From: Paenibacillus piscarius
GTDB taxonomy: Bacteria; Bacillota; Bacilli; Paenibacillales; Paenibacillaceae
NCBI RefSeq assembly: GCF_022234545.1
Contig: NZ_JAIEUI010000025.1
Span: 44,778-108,777, forward strand
DNA: 64,000 nt
Direction of reading: 5' to 3'
Positions 52,346-61,219 of this stretch are shown piece after piece. The notes beneath the pieces were generated by a model that searched no databases, was not told the origin of the DNA, and worked only from the letters and a program-made list of their open reading frames with translations. The position numbers and the translations under genes are program-made. The first letter of the stretch is position 1. The number at the start of each line of letters is the position of its first letter.

Positions 52346-53963
52346 TGTAACCCTGTGTATCATTGATGATATTAAAAGCGTGGTGGAAGGCCTGACCCGC
52401 ATGAACTGGGCGGAGCACGGCATCCGGGTGGCAGGGACGGCGGCCAACGGTGAGGATGGGCTGGACCTGATCGCGAGGCTGCGCCCGGATCTGGTGATTA
52501 CGGATATCCGCATGCCGAGGATGGACGGGCTGGCTATGCTGCGTAACGTACTGGAGCACCACCGGGATTGTAAAATCATTCTGGTCAGCGGATATGCCGA
52601 CTTTGAATATGCACAGCAGGCGGTACAGCTCGGTGCGTTCGACTTCGTGGTCAAGCCGTTCACGGAAGAGGAGATCATGAAGGCAGTGCTGCGGGCGAAG
52701 GCGGAGATTATGGAGCAGCGTTCCAGGCAGGATACGCTGCGGGAGATGGAGAACAAGCTGCGGGAGAGTCTGCCGGTGCTGCGGCAGGAATATTTCGCTC
52801 TGCTGGTCAGCCACAGAACGGCCTGGGAGCAGGCACAGGCGCGCTGGGAGTTCTTAGGCATCGATCTGAACTTCAAGGGGTTCGTGGTGATGCTGCTGGA
52901 GATCGATCATTTTCAGGAGCGGGCGGCAGAGCTGTCCATCCGCGAGGTGGAGCTGATCCGCTTCTCCCTGCTGAATATCACCCAGGAGACCATTGCTGAG
53001 CATACGCGCTGCGTAGTGTTCCGGGCCAGGCATAACCGCTATCTTGCGGTGATGAATGACTGTGGCCCGGCCAGTGCGGTCGAGATTGCCGAGCGCTGCT
53101 GCAAGAACATTGAACGGTATACCAAGTTCACGGTATCAGCTGGAGTCGGTGGCCGGGTGGAGGAGATCAGCGAGCTGCCGGATTCCTACCGCCAGGCGCA
53201 CCGGGCGCTGGCCCACCATCTGTTCACCGGAGGCAATGCCGCCATTATGTATGATGATGTTCACCAGAACGGCAGCCAGGAGCCGCTGGCACTGGAGTAC
53301 AAGGACGAGCTGCTGCTGGCGCTGCGCTCCGGCAATGTCAGCCGGACAAGCACGATCCTCGAAGCGATCTCAGAATCGCTGCAGCGTCTCGGCTCCGGCC
53401 ACAATCCCGACTATCTGCTCGTTCTGTATGAGGAACTGGCCGCATCAGCGATCCGCACCTTCTATGAGCTGGTTCCGTACGGGGAGATTCAGCCGCTGAT
53501 CCAGCGGTTCCGGGCGGTGCAGGGAACAGCAGGGCTGCCGCTTGCTACCCTCCAGCGGCTGCTGCTGGAGCTGTGTACGGAGGGGGCAGCCCTGGTGCGC
53601 CGCAGCAGCCTGTCGGAAGGGCAGAAGGTGATCTATGAAGCGATAGAGTATATCAAGGGCCGTTTGTCCGAGGACATCACGGTCGGGGAATGTGCGGCGC
53701 ATGTTCATCTGAGCGCCAGCTATTTCTCCAGCCTGTTCAAGAAGGTGAGCGGAGTGACCGTTACCCAGTATATCACCGCAGAGCGCATTCACCGGGCCAA
53801 GCTGCTGCTGGTGGAAGGGGCGCAGGTGCAGGAGGTGGCTGCCGCTGTGGGGTATGAGGAGCGCAGATACTTCAGCGAGATGTTCAAGAAGATCACCGGC
53901 CAGACGCCGTCAGAGTTCAGGGCGGGGTACCACCCGGACCGCCAGGAGGAGTCATACCGGTGA
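52332..53963 (+). CDS. YesN-type response regulator with AraC output
   Basis: 543 residues. The receiver domain has the phosphorylated Asp58 in LVITDIRMPRMDG and Lys in FVVKPF. A long helical linker follows, then a C-terminal AraC helix-turn-helix pair (ECAAHVHLSASYFSSLFKKV; VQEVAAAVGYEERRYFSEMF). The ATG at 52332 follows GGAGG within the kinase gene. It is the partner of the kinase and probably activates the sugar locus downstream. Confidence 0.94.
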   Translation: MDNHSVTLCIIDDIKSVVEGLTRMNWAEHGIRVAGTAANGEDGLDLIARLRPDLVITDIRMPRMDGLAMLRNVLEHHRDCKIILVSGYADFEYAQQAVQLGAFDFVVKPFTEEEIMKAVLRAKAEIMEQRSRQDTLREMENKLRESLPVLRQEYFALLVSHRTAWEQAQARWEFLGIDLNFKGFVVMLLEIDHFQERAAELSIREVELIRFSLLNITQETIAEHTRCVVFRARHNRYLAVMNDCGPASAVEIAERCCKNIERYTKFTVSAGVGGRVEEISELPDSYRQAHRALAHHLFTGGNAAIMYDDVHQNGSQEPLALEYKDELLLALRSGNVSRTSTILEAISESLQRLGSGHNPDYLLVLYEELAASAIRTFYELVPYGEIQPLIQRFRAVQGTAGLPLATLQRLLLELCTEGAALVRRSSLSEGQKVIYEAIEYIKGRLSEDITVGECAAHVHLSASYFSSLFKKVSGVTVTQYITAERIHRAKLLLVEGAQVQEVAAAVGYEERRYFSEMFKKITGQTPSEFRAGYHPDRQEESYR

Positions 53964-54790
53964 CAGCGTCTGATCCGCAACGGTGCAGCGTCCAGTATGC
54001 CAACTATTTCACACACACGCAGCCTCACACTGTTCAGTATCAGGACGGGTTATCCTTCTATCTCTTCAGGCTTCAGATGGAAGGGACCTGCCGTGCGCTG
54101 GTAGACGGAAAATACGAGACCATCATCCCCGGCGATCTGCTGATCTATGCACCGGATCAGCCGTATGAGCTGATCGTACAGCCCCGCAGCGCTCCAGGCA
54201 CTGGGGGAGTTCAGCCTGCCTCTGATTATTTCCTGATCGCAAGCGGCGAATGGCTGGACTCCTGGTGGCAGGACCACAGGCTGCCGGCCCGGACGAATAT
54301 CGGCTTCGACGATACGGTCATCACCTTGTGGAGGCATATTGCCGGCGAGAAGAGAAAAGTGATGCAGCATCAGGAGGAGCTGATGGATTACCTGCTTAGA
54401 ACGTTCTGCCTGACGCTGGAGCAAGTGATTCAGGCCCGGCGGCGTACCAAAGGGGCGGAGACCGCCTACAGGCTGAAGCAGTTCATTGATAATCATGCCC
54501 ATGAACCGCTCAGCCTGGAGCAGATCTCCGCCTCCGCCGGGTTAAGTATCTCGCGTGCTTCCTCCCTGTTCAAAGCCGCTTTTGGCCAATCGCCGTTCGC
54601 CTACTGCATTGAGGTCAGGCTGAAGTCTGCTGAGCAGCAGGTGCTCTACAGCACATTGTCACTGGAGCAGGTTGCCGACAATGCGGGCTTCCAGAGCTAC
54701 GCCCATTTCTGCCGGATGTTCCGGGAACGGTATGGCGCTCCTCCGGGAGAGTACCGGCGCAGCTTCGGCTTCCGGTTCAGTCCCGGCTGA
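53960..54790 (+). CDS. AraC-family regulator with cupin-type sensor
   Basis: 276 residues. An N-terminal cupin-like region (GLSFYLFRLQMEGTCRALVD; IIPGDLLIYAPDQPYEL) is followed by a C-terminal AraC DNA-binding domain (LSLEQISASAGLSISRASSL; LEQVADNAGFQSYAHFCRMF). The GTG start overlaps the response regulator stop, so three regulators are translated as one unit. The 3' end overlaps the convergent FAD oxidoreductase gene by 14 bases. It may bind the direct repeats at 56364. Confidence 0.9.
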   Translation: MTASDPQRCSVQYANYFTHTQPHTVQYQDGLSFYLFRLQMEGTCRALVDGKYETIIPGDLLIYAPDQPYELIVQPRSAPGTGGVQPASDYFLIASGEWLDSWWQDHRLPARTNIGFDDTVITLWRHIAGEKRKVMQHQEELMDYLLRTFCLTLEQVIQARRRTKGAETAYRLKQFIDNHAHEPLSLEQISASAGLSISRASSLFKAAFGQSPFAYCIEVRLKSAEQQVLYSTLSLEQVADNAGFQSYAHFCRMFRERYGAPPGEYRRSFGFRFSPG

Positions 54791-56285
54791 GTCCGGTGGT
54801 GTACAGCACCTGATTGGACGCAAGGAGTACGTCTTGCAGCTGCTCATACGCCACATCCTGAATCATGCCGTTCCCCTCAAGCGCAAGTACAGCAGCGGCT
54901 GCGGCTGATTGTCCGAGAATCATGAAGACCGGCTCCATCCGGATGGAGCCGTAGGCCGCATGAGTAGCCGACAGACATACCGGTACGATCAGATTGGTGC
55001 ATTCGCTCCGCTTCGGCACCATCGCCCGGTAGCTGATCGGATAAGGCTCGTCCAGCCGGATATAGAATCCGCCCTCAGTGCTGACATGCCCGTCTTCGTT
55101 CACATAGTATTGGGTATGGTGCGAGTCCATGGCGAAGGAGCCCATCCCGGCAGAATCCGGTACCGGGTGCTCCCGCCTTACATCATGCTCCGTCAACACA
55201 TAATCTCCGGTCATTCTGCGCGATTCCCGGATGTAGAGCTGGGACGGCCAGTGGCCGCTGTCCGTAAATTCATCAAGCGGCAGGCCCCATGGCTTGTAGG
55301 CTTGCCGGATCTCCTCCGGCACCCGCGGATGGTTCTGAAGCGTCCATACATACCCCTGCTGGTAGATGCGGTGGGCCTCCCGTATCTGTTCCCGCGCCGC
55401 ATAATCCGCCTCCGGATAGCTGTGGTTCATTCCGTTGTAATCGGTAGAAATACCGCTGTTGTTATTGGAATCGGTCTTGTCCGCAGTGACCCGGTTCAGC
55501 TTGAAGAAGCGTGAGCGCTGCCCCTGCTCAATGGCCCGGAACAGAATTTCATAATCGGCTTCGTTATAGCCCTCAGGCTTGCTGATCATCATCCGGCCCT
55601 CCGGATTGTCTGTCAGACACATGCGGAAGTTATAGGCCTGCAGCTTACCGTCCCCCTCACCGGCATCACCGCCACGGTCCGCATTTACACGCGGGAGGAG
55701 TCCGCTCGAAGGCACTCCTTTAATGACATAGGGGTCAATTCCCGGAGGGAGCTCGTTCAGTTCAGGGCCGGGCTGAATGCCGTTTAACGTCTCCCCGTAT
55801 TGTGCGTTCGGCTCCCGGCCGACCACATAGGACACACCCGAATGGCCCATCAGGTCCCCCTCGTAAGAGGCGTCAATGAACATTTTACCGTGATAGACCT
55901 TCCCGGATTCCATGGTGATGGAGGTGATTATTGAGCCTTGCCGGGTCACCCCGTTCTTAAGCTCCAGCCTGTCCCCGCAGACGACTTCAAGATGATGCTC
56001 CGCCACCCAGTCCTGCAGCACCTCAAGCGCAACCTTGGGCTCGAACAGCCAGCGGGCCCCATCCTGCGCATATTTCTGCGCGATCCGCTGGTAGAATTCC
56101 AGAGACAGGCCGCCGACCGCTTCTTTCATCCCCACATCCGTATCACCCAGTCCTCCGGTAGTCATCCCGCCAATCCGCTGACTCTGTTCAATGACGACCG
56201 CACTTTTGCCCATGATAACTGCCTGGACAGCCGCTGTAATGCCTGCAGCCGTTCCGCCGTAGATGACAAGATCATACTGTTTCAT
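54777..56285 (-). CDS. FAD-dependent oxidoreductase, PF12831-like
   Basis: 502 residues. The N-terminal FAD-binding Rossmann motif is LVIYGGTAAGITAAVQA, followed by the acidic residue in AVVIEQS, then RIGGMTTGGLG, which is typical of the FAD_oxidored family often found next to glycan genes. The C-terminal part has YIRESRRMTGDYVLTEHDV, as in relatives. The substrate is unknown. AAGGAG lies 10 bases before the ATG. It is divergent from the GH130 gene, with AraC-type direct repeats between them. A second, different family member lies at 61220. Confidence 0.85.
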   Translation of the reverse strand: MKQYDLVIYGGTAAGITAAVQAVIMGKSAVVIEQSQRIGGMTTGGLGDTDVGMKEAVGGLSLEFYQRIAQKYAQDGARWLFEPKVALEVLQDWVAEHHLEVVCGDRLELKNGVTRQGSIITSITMESGKVYHGKMFIDASYEGDLMGHSGVSYVVGREPNAQYGETLNGIQPGPELNELPPGIDPYVIKGVPSSGLLPRVNADRGGDAGEGDGKLQAYNFRMCLTDNPEGRMMISKPEGYNEADYEILFRAIEQGQRSRFFKLNRVTADKTDSNNNSGISTDYNGMNHSYPEADYAAREQIREAHRIYQQGYVWTLQNHPRVPEEIRQAYKPWGLPLDEFTDSGHWPSQLYIRESRRMTGDYVLTEHDVRREHPVPDSAGMGSFAMDSHHTQYYVNEDGHVSTEGGFYIRLDEPYPISYRAMVPKRSECTNLIVPVCLSATHAAYGSIRMEPVFMILGQSAAAAAVLALEGNGMIQDVAYEQLQDVLLASNQVLYTTGLSRD

Positions 56286-56363
56286 CAGCCTTATTCTCCT
56301 TCTTAATCACGATTGTGCCTGCAAAAATGATTATAAGCCGCCACCCGGACCCGCGTGAATGAT

Positions 56364-56400
56364 GGATCTTCCTGTTTCATTTGACGGATCTTACTGTTTT
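56364..56400. promoter_or_regulatory. Direct repeats 22 bp apart, AraC-type operator candidate
   Basis: GGATCTTCCTGTTT (56364) and GGATCTTACTGTTT (56386) differ at one base and start 22 bases apart, two turns of the helix. That layout suits a dimeric AraC-type activator such as those encoded at 52332 or 53960. They lie between the divergent FAD oxidoreductase and GH130 genes. Confidence 0.6.
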
Positions 56401-56516
56401 GCCTAGAAGGCCGGTTTCAGGGGAAAAGTCTTTTGAATTCGCGCATGGCCTGTGATAAGTTGTTTGCTGAAAAACGGAATATGCCTCTGAGTTCACGAGG
56501 TAAATCAGGAGGAACT

Positions 56517-57740
56517 ATGAAACCACAATTTCGCTATTTGGACAAACCGGCGCTTGAGCCTGTACCAGGCTGTGACTGGGCGGACAAAATGGTTCTCAAT
56601 CCGGCGATCATTCAGGACCCTGACTCGAATGACATTCATATGCTGTTTCGGGCTACGGGGCCGTGGCCGCAGAAGAGAAGGGAGGGCTGCCATGATCCTT
56701 ATCCGATTTTTTTGGGCTACGCGCGCAGCAGAGATGGGGGCGAGACCTGGGAAGCAGACTTTTCAAGACCAGCCCTGGCTCCGGCCCTCGGGTATGAAGA
56801 GGATGAATTGTACATCACGGACATTGACGGAAAAAGAGTGCGGAATTACGCCAACGGCTGTGTGGAGGACCCCCGTATCTTTTACACCGGGAACGAGCTG
56901 TATGTCACGGTGGCCTGCCGGGCTTTTCCCCCTGGACCTTATTGGCTCAGCAGCAAGCAGCCTCCGGTGCAGACGCGTTTTGAGTATGTGCCGGATTGGA
57001 TCTTTGCGGGAGAGAGTACAGACCCGTTCATTCAATCGGCCAGGGCGAATGATACGGTCAGCGTTCTGTACAAGCTGGATTTGACCAGGCTGAAGGAGGG
57101 GAACTATGAAGACGCTTTCGGGTATGTAGGCCCGCTTACTGAGGGACCTGTCAGCGATAACCGGGATGTGTTCCTGTTTCCTGAGCAGATGAGGATTGCA
57201 GGGAAAAGGCAATATGTGATGCTGCACCGGCCGATGAATGTGCTTCCTTTTGCCGGAGGGGAGCAGGCGGGCAAACCGTCCATTTATCTGGCGGCGGCGG
57301 AATCCGTCGCGGATTTCGCTTCACCTGCTGCCGTCCACCGGCTGCTGGCCAGCCCGCTGTTTGATTGGGAGGAGGACCGTGTGGGGGCAAGCTGGCCGCC
57401 GGTCGCCCTGGGGAATCAGGAGTGGCTGGTGGCGTATCACGGGAAGAAGAATGCACAGTTTGGCTATACGCAGTCCTTCATGATCCTCAAGGAGCAGGAG
57501 AATGATTTTCCGGTCATTATTCACCGGTGCTCCGAGCGTCTAATGTATGCGGAGCGGGATTGGGAGATGCCGGAGGATTACCCTACGCCCTGTCTGTTTA
57601 CCACGGGAGGCATTGTCATGGGGGAGGAATTAATGATGTCTTATGGCGCTGCGGATCAGAAGGTGGGGATCGCCTGGGTTCATTTTGCGGAATTATTGGA
57701 ATACATCCGGACATTTAATGAGAACGGCATCCAGCGGTAA
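56517..57740 (+). CDS. GH130-family glycosidase or phosphorylase
   Basis: 407 residues, a five-bladed propeller. GH130 hallmarks in order: VLNPAIIQDPDSNDIHMLFR, GYARSRDGGETW, GCVEDPRIF, DNRDVFLFPEQ, YVMLHRPM, VGASWPPVA, YHGKKNAQFGYTQ and MMSYGAADQKVGIAWV. GH130 enzymes act on beta-mannosides by phosphorolysis or hydrolysis; which one applies cannot be set by eye. The start at 56517 has AGGAGG upstream; an earlier frame start at 56433 has none. No signal peptide. It heads the importer operon that follows. Confidence 0.85.
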   Translation: MKPQFRYLDKPALEPVPGCDWADKMVLNPAIIQDPDSNDIHMLFRATGPWPQKRREGCHDPYPIFLGYARSRDGGETWEADFSRPALAPALGYEEDELYITDIDGKRVRNYANGCVEDPRIFYTGNELYVTVACRAFPPGPYWLSSKQPPVQTRFEYVPDWIFAGESTDPFIQSARANDTVSVLYKLDLTRLKEGNYEDAFGYVGPLTEGPVSDNRDVFLFPEQMRIAGKRQYVMLHRPMNVLPFAGGEQAGKPSIYLAAAESVADFASPAAVHRLLASPLFDWEEDRVGASWPPVALGNQEWLVAYHGKKNAQFGYTQSFMILKEQENDFPVIIHRCSERLMYAERDWEMPEDYPTPCLFTTGGIVMGEELMMSYGAADQKVGIAWVHFAELLEYIRTFNENGIQR

Positions 57741-57833
57741 CGGGGGAGCCAAGCCGCTGCCGCCTGCCGCAAAGAATAGAATTCTGTCCCTCAAGAGTGA
57801 GTCTGCCGCACTCCTTTTGCCGGAGGGGTAGCC

Positions 57834-57839
57834 TATAAT
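57834..57839 (+). promoter_or_regulatory. Possible -10 element (TATAAT) before the second binding-protein gene
   Basis: A perfect TATAAT lies 46 bases before the binding-protein start. No good -35 was found at 16-18 bases, so activator dependence is possible. Confidence 0.4.
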
Positions 57840-57885
57840 AGAGAACGAGCTCACAATACAAATGTCAATCAAAGGGGTAGAACGT

Positions 57886-59298
57886 ATGCAGAAAAAATGG
57901 TTGGGCCTCAGCCTGAGCCTCATGCTGGCCGCCGGAATCGCCGGCTGCGGCGGTAACAATAACGGTAACGGTGCTACGGCGGAGGGAACACCCGGAGCAG
58001 CAACAGCGAGTCCGGCAGCTTCGGCCGCAGCTGAGACAGGCGAGCCGGTGCAGCTTAAATACTGGACTGATGACCGTCATGACCAGGAATATATCAAGGA
58101 ACTGGTCGATAAGTTCAACGAGACAAACGGCGAGAATATCCAGGTGGAATTAACGGTCATGTCCGAGAATTACGCGCAGAGCGTTGATATTGCCTTCACC
58201 AGCAACCAGGCACCGGACATCCTTCGTCTGAAGAGCGGCAACACCCCCGAATTTGTCAAAAAAGGCTATTTGGCTCCGATTGACGATTATCTGACCGATG
58301 AGATCAAGACTAAATTTGGCAGTCTGCTGATCGACAATGTCAACCGTTTTGACGGCAAGGTGTATTCTTTGGCCAATACCGGCCTGACCCTGCGTCTGAT
58401 CTACAATAAGGATCTCTTTGACAAAGCAGGCATCGCAAATCCTCCGGCCTCGCTGCAGGAAATGGTCGATGACGCCAAAAAAATCACTGAGGCCGGCAAA
58501 TCCGAGGGCGTCTACGGCTTTGCGCTGAATTTCAAAAGTCCAAAGTCGGCTTTTGACCGTTCCATGCGCGAGATTCTCTCCTTGAGCGGTTATCAGGGAC
58601 TTGGCTTTGACTTGAAGACAGGCCAGTTCGACTTCGCGCCTTACTCTCAGGTTATCGAGTATTTCAAGCAGATGTACGAGGACGGAAGCATTCTGCCGGG
58701 TGCGGAAACGCTGGATATTGACCCGCTGCGCGCCCAATTTGCCGCAGGCAAAATCGGCATGTACCTCAGCTTCTCGACGGAGCCGGGTGTATACCAGGAC
58801 CAGTTCCCGACAGAAATCAACTGGGCAGGTACGCTGGCCCCTACGCTGGACGGGCAGATTAAGGGAACCTCGGAAATCGTATCTGCCGGTACCTGGCTTG
58901 GTATTAGCGCCAAATCAGCCCACCAGGAAGCAGCCTGGAAATTCATGCAGTACATGTACGGCGACGATATTCTGAAGACATATCATGAGAAGGGCTTCGG
59001 GATTGCGGTGGTGCCGAGTATTGTGGAGCAGGCCAAGAAGCCGGAGATTGGCGGTATGGAAGGCTTCCTGGTCGGTGAGCATGACTCGCTCTGGCCTGCT
59101 GTGCCGAACGTCATGCCGGAAGGCTCTACCTATGCGGATGCTTTCTTCAAATATATGCTCTCTGGCGGAGATGCCAAGGCCATTGCTGCTGATCTGAATA
59201 CAAGATACAATGACGCATTGTCCAAAGCAGTGGAGAAGGGCGAGGTTACTGTTACGCCGGACCCGGCCTTTGATCCAATGAAGCCGCAGGGAGAATAA
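57886..59298 (+). CDS. Sugar ABC importer, substrate-binding lipoprotein (second system)
   Basis: 470 residues. The lipoprotein signal is GLSLSLMLAAGIAGCGGNN with lipobox Cys21, then an Asn/Gly/Ala-rich linker. The body is an extracellular solute-binding protein of family 1 (SNQAPDILRLKSGNTPEFV; YSLANTGLTLRLIYNKDLFD). The ATG at 57886 has AAGGGG upstream. It is followed by a hairpin and two permeases. The ligand is probably a mannose- or uronate-containing glycoside by context; this is inference. Confidence 0.93.
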   Translation: MQKKWLGLSLSLMLAAGIAGCGGNNNGNGATAEGTPGAATASPAASAAAETGEPVQLKYWTDDRHDQEYIKELVDKFNETNGENIQVELTVMSENYAQSVDIAFTSNQAPDILRLKSGNTPEFVKKGYLAPIDDYLTDEIKTKFGSLLIDNVNRFDGKVYSLANTGLTLRLIYNKDLFDKAGIANPPASLQEMVDDAKKITEAGKSEGVYGFALNFKSPKSAFDRSMREILSLSGYQGLGFDLKTGQFDFAPYSQVIEYFKQMYEDGSILPGAETLDIDPLRAQFAAGKIGMYLSFSTEPGVYQDQFPTEINWAGTLAPTLDGQIKGTSEIVSAGTWLGISAKSAHQEAAWKFMQYMYGDDILKTYHEKGFGIAVVPSIVEQAKKPEIGGMEGFLVGEHDSLWPAVPNVMPEGSTYADAFFKYMLSGGDAKAIAADLNTRYNDALSKAVEKGEVTVTPDPAFDPMKPQGE

Positions 59299-59306
59299 CG
59301 GGTGAC

Positions 59307-59343
59307 AAAGGGGCTTGTACGGGATTCCCGGATCAGCCCCTTT
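59307..59343 (+). terminator. Intercistronic hairpin after the second binding-protein gene
   Basis: AAAGGGGCT pairs exactly with AGCCCCTTT over a 19-base loop. The layout is the same as in the first importer operon (33201-33246). Confidence 0.75.
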
Positions 59344-59366
59344 GCTATCCCTCAAGGAGACGAATC

Positions 59367-60266
59367 ATGATCTATAAATGGAAAAGACTTGGAGAGAATT
59401 CCCTGTTCCTGGCCCCAAGCGTCATTCTGACGCTCACGCTCGGCATCTATCCTCTGATCTGGATGCTGCGCTATATGTTCTATGATTATGCCGGATACGG
59501 TGAGGCGCTGTTTACCGGGCTGGACAATTTCAGCCGGCTGCTGCGGGATACCCTGTTCTGGGAATCGGTGCGCAATACCTTCATCTTTGCCGGAGGGAAG
59601 CTGCTGCTGACCCTGCCGCTGTCGCTGCTGCTGGCTGTTATTCTTAACGGCAGATTGCGCGGATCGAATTTGCTCCGGGGAATTTACTTTATGCCGACAG
59701 TCATTAGTACTGCGGTGATCTCGGTTGTTTTTTATAACATCTTCAATTCCTATAACGGCATGGTTAACACAGTTCTGATGAAGCTGCATCTCGTCTCCCA
59801 GCCGGTCGACTGGCTCGGTCCGAAGCACGCCATGCTGACCGTCATTCTTGTGGCGGTGTGGGGTGCCGTCGGGAACTATATGCTGCTCTTTCTCGCCGGG
59901 CTGCAGAGCATTCCGCAGGACCTGTACGAGAGCGCGTCCATCGACGGAGCGAACGCCGGAAGACGCTTCTGGAATATTACGCTTCCGATGCTGGCTCCGG
60001 TAGCCCAGATGGTCATTATGCTGGCGATTATCGCTTCCCTGAAGGGCTATGAGAGCATCATGGTCATCACCGAAGGCGGACCGATCGGCAGAACGGAAGT
60101 CATGTATCTCTATCTCTACAAGCTGCTATTTCCTGTATCCACCGGTTCACCGGTAACACAGCAACTCGGCTACGGCAGCGCCGTGGGCTTCGCCACCGCT
60201 GTAATTGTTGGAGCGGTAACCGGCCTGTATTTCTTCTTCAGCCGCAAAATGAACAAGGTGTATTAG
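59367..60266 (+). CDS. Sugar ABC importer permease (MalF/UgpA type, second system)
   Basis: 299 residues with six membrane helices. The EAA loop is LYESASIDGANAGRRFWNIT. The N-terminal IYKWKRLGENSLFLAPSVIL and the SRKMNKVY end are typical. AAGGAG lies 8 bases before the ATG. It pairs with the permease at 60280; no ATPase gene is in the cluster. Confidence 0.94.
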   Translation: MIYKWKRLGENSLFLAPSVILTLTLGIYPLIWMLRYMFYDYAGYGEALFTGLDNFSRLLRDTLFWESVRNTFIFAGGKLLLTLPLSLLLAVILNGRLRGSNLLRGIYFMPTVISTAVISVVFYNIFNSYNGMVNTVLMKLHLVSQPVDWLGPKHAMLTVILVAVWGAVGNYMLLFLAGLQSIPQDLYESASIDGANAGRRFWNITLPMLAPVAQMVIMLAIIASLKGYESIMVITEGGPIGRTEVMYLYLYKLLFPVSTGSPVTQQLGYGSAVGFATAVIVGAVTGLYFFFSRKMNKVY

Positions 60267-60279
60267 GAGGCTTATCCAA

Positions 60280-61179
60280 ATGAACGAATCTGTGATATCC
60301 AAGCAGCCCGCAGGGCGGCCGCAGACGGCTGGCCGGACGCCCGGCTCTGCCGGGAGAATCGTGACCCGGACCGTGATGTGGCTTTTCCTGCTGGCCACGG
60401 CGGTCCTGACCTTGTTTCCGCTGCTGATGACATTGACCGGTTCCTTGAAGACCGGAGCAGAGATGATGACGGGCGGAACCCTGTTTCCCGCCAAGCTGCA
60501 ATTCAATAACTATGCTGAAGCCTGGAAGCAGGCCAATTTCGCCCGCTATACCTGGAACAGTGCTTTTATGAGTGTAATGGTGACGGTGGGGACGCTGCTG
60601 GTGGCCTCGATGGCTGCTTATGTGGTGGACCGGCGTGATTTTCCGGGGAAAAGAATCTATGTCACGGTGCAGGCTTCCATGATGTTCATTTCAGTCGGGG
60701 CCATCGTCCTGCGCCCGCAGTTCGATCTGATGGTTGCGCTGCATCTGAATACGACGCTGTGGGGGGTTATTCTGATTCTGGTCAGCGCCCATTCCAGCAC
60801 CTTCTTCATGCTGCAGGGCTTCTTCAAGGCGATCCCCCGGGAGCTGGATGAGGCGGCGATGGTGGACGGCTCCGGCTTCATCCGCACCTTCTTCCGTATC
60901 ATTCTGCCGCTGCTGACCCCGGGACTCGGGGTGGCCGGATTGTTCGCCTTCCGCCATGCCTGGAACGAATACATTCTGCCGCTGGTCTTCACAATGACCA
61001 ATCCGCAGCTGCAGACGCTGACGGTCGGTCTGGCGAATCTCCGCTATGGCTCCTCGGCCGCGATGCAGATTCACCTGATGATGGCCGGGGCCTGCCTGTC
61101 CATCCTGCCGATGCTGCTGGCGTATATTCTGGCGAATAAAACCTTCATCCAGGTGACGGCGGGTTCGGTGAAGGGGTAA
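60280..61179 (+). CDS. Sugar ABC importer permease (MalG/UgpE type, second system)
   Basis: 299 residues. A 25-residue Pro/Gly/Arg-rich cytoplasmic leader precedes six helices. The EAA loop is RELDEAAMVDGSGFIRTFFR and the end is VTAGSVKG. AGGAGG lies 9 bases before the ATG, and only 13 bases separate it from the partner permease. Confidence 0.94.
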   Translation: MNESVISKQPAGRPQTAGRTPGSAGRIVTRTVMWLFLLATAVLTLFPLLMTLTGSLKTGAEMMTGGTLFPAKLQFNNYAEAWKQANFARYTWNSAFMSVMVTVGTLLVASMAAYVVDRRDFPGKRIYVTVQASMMFISVGAIVLRPQFDLMVALHLNTTLWGVILILVSAHSSTFFMLQGFFKAIPRELDEAAMVDGSGFIRTFFRIILPLLTPGLGVAGLFAFRHAWNEYILPLVFTMTNPQLQTLTVGLANLRYGSSAAMQIHLMMAGACLSILPMLLAYILANKTFIQVTAGSVKG

Positions 61180-61219
61180 TAAAGTTAAAAATGAAGCATA
61201 AAGGAGGATTAGGATAATA

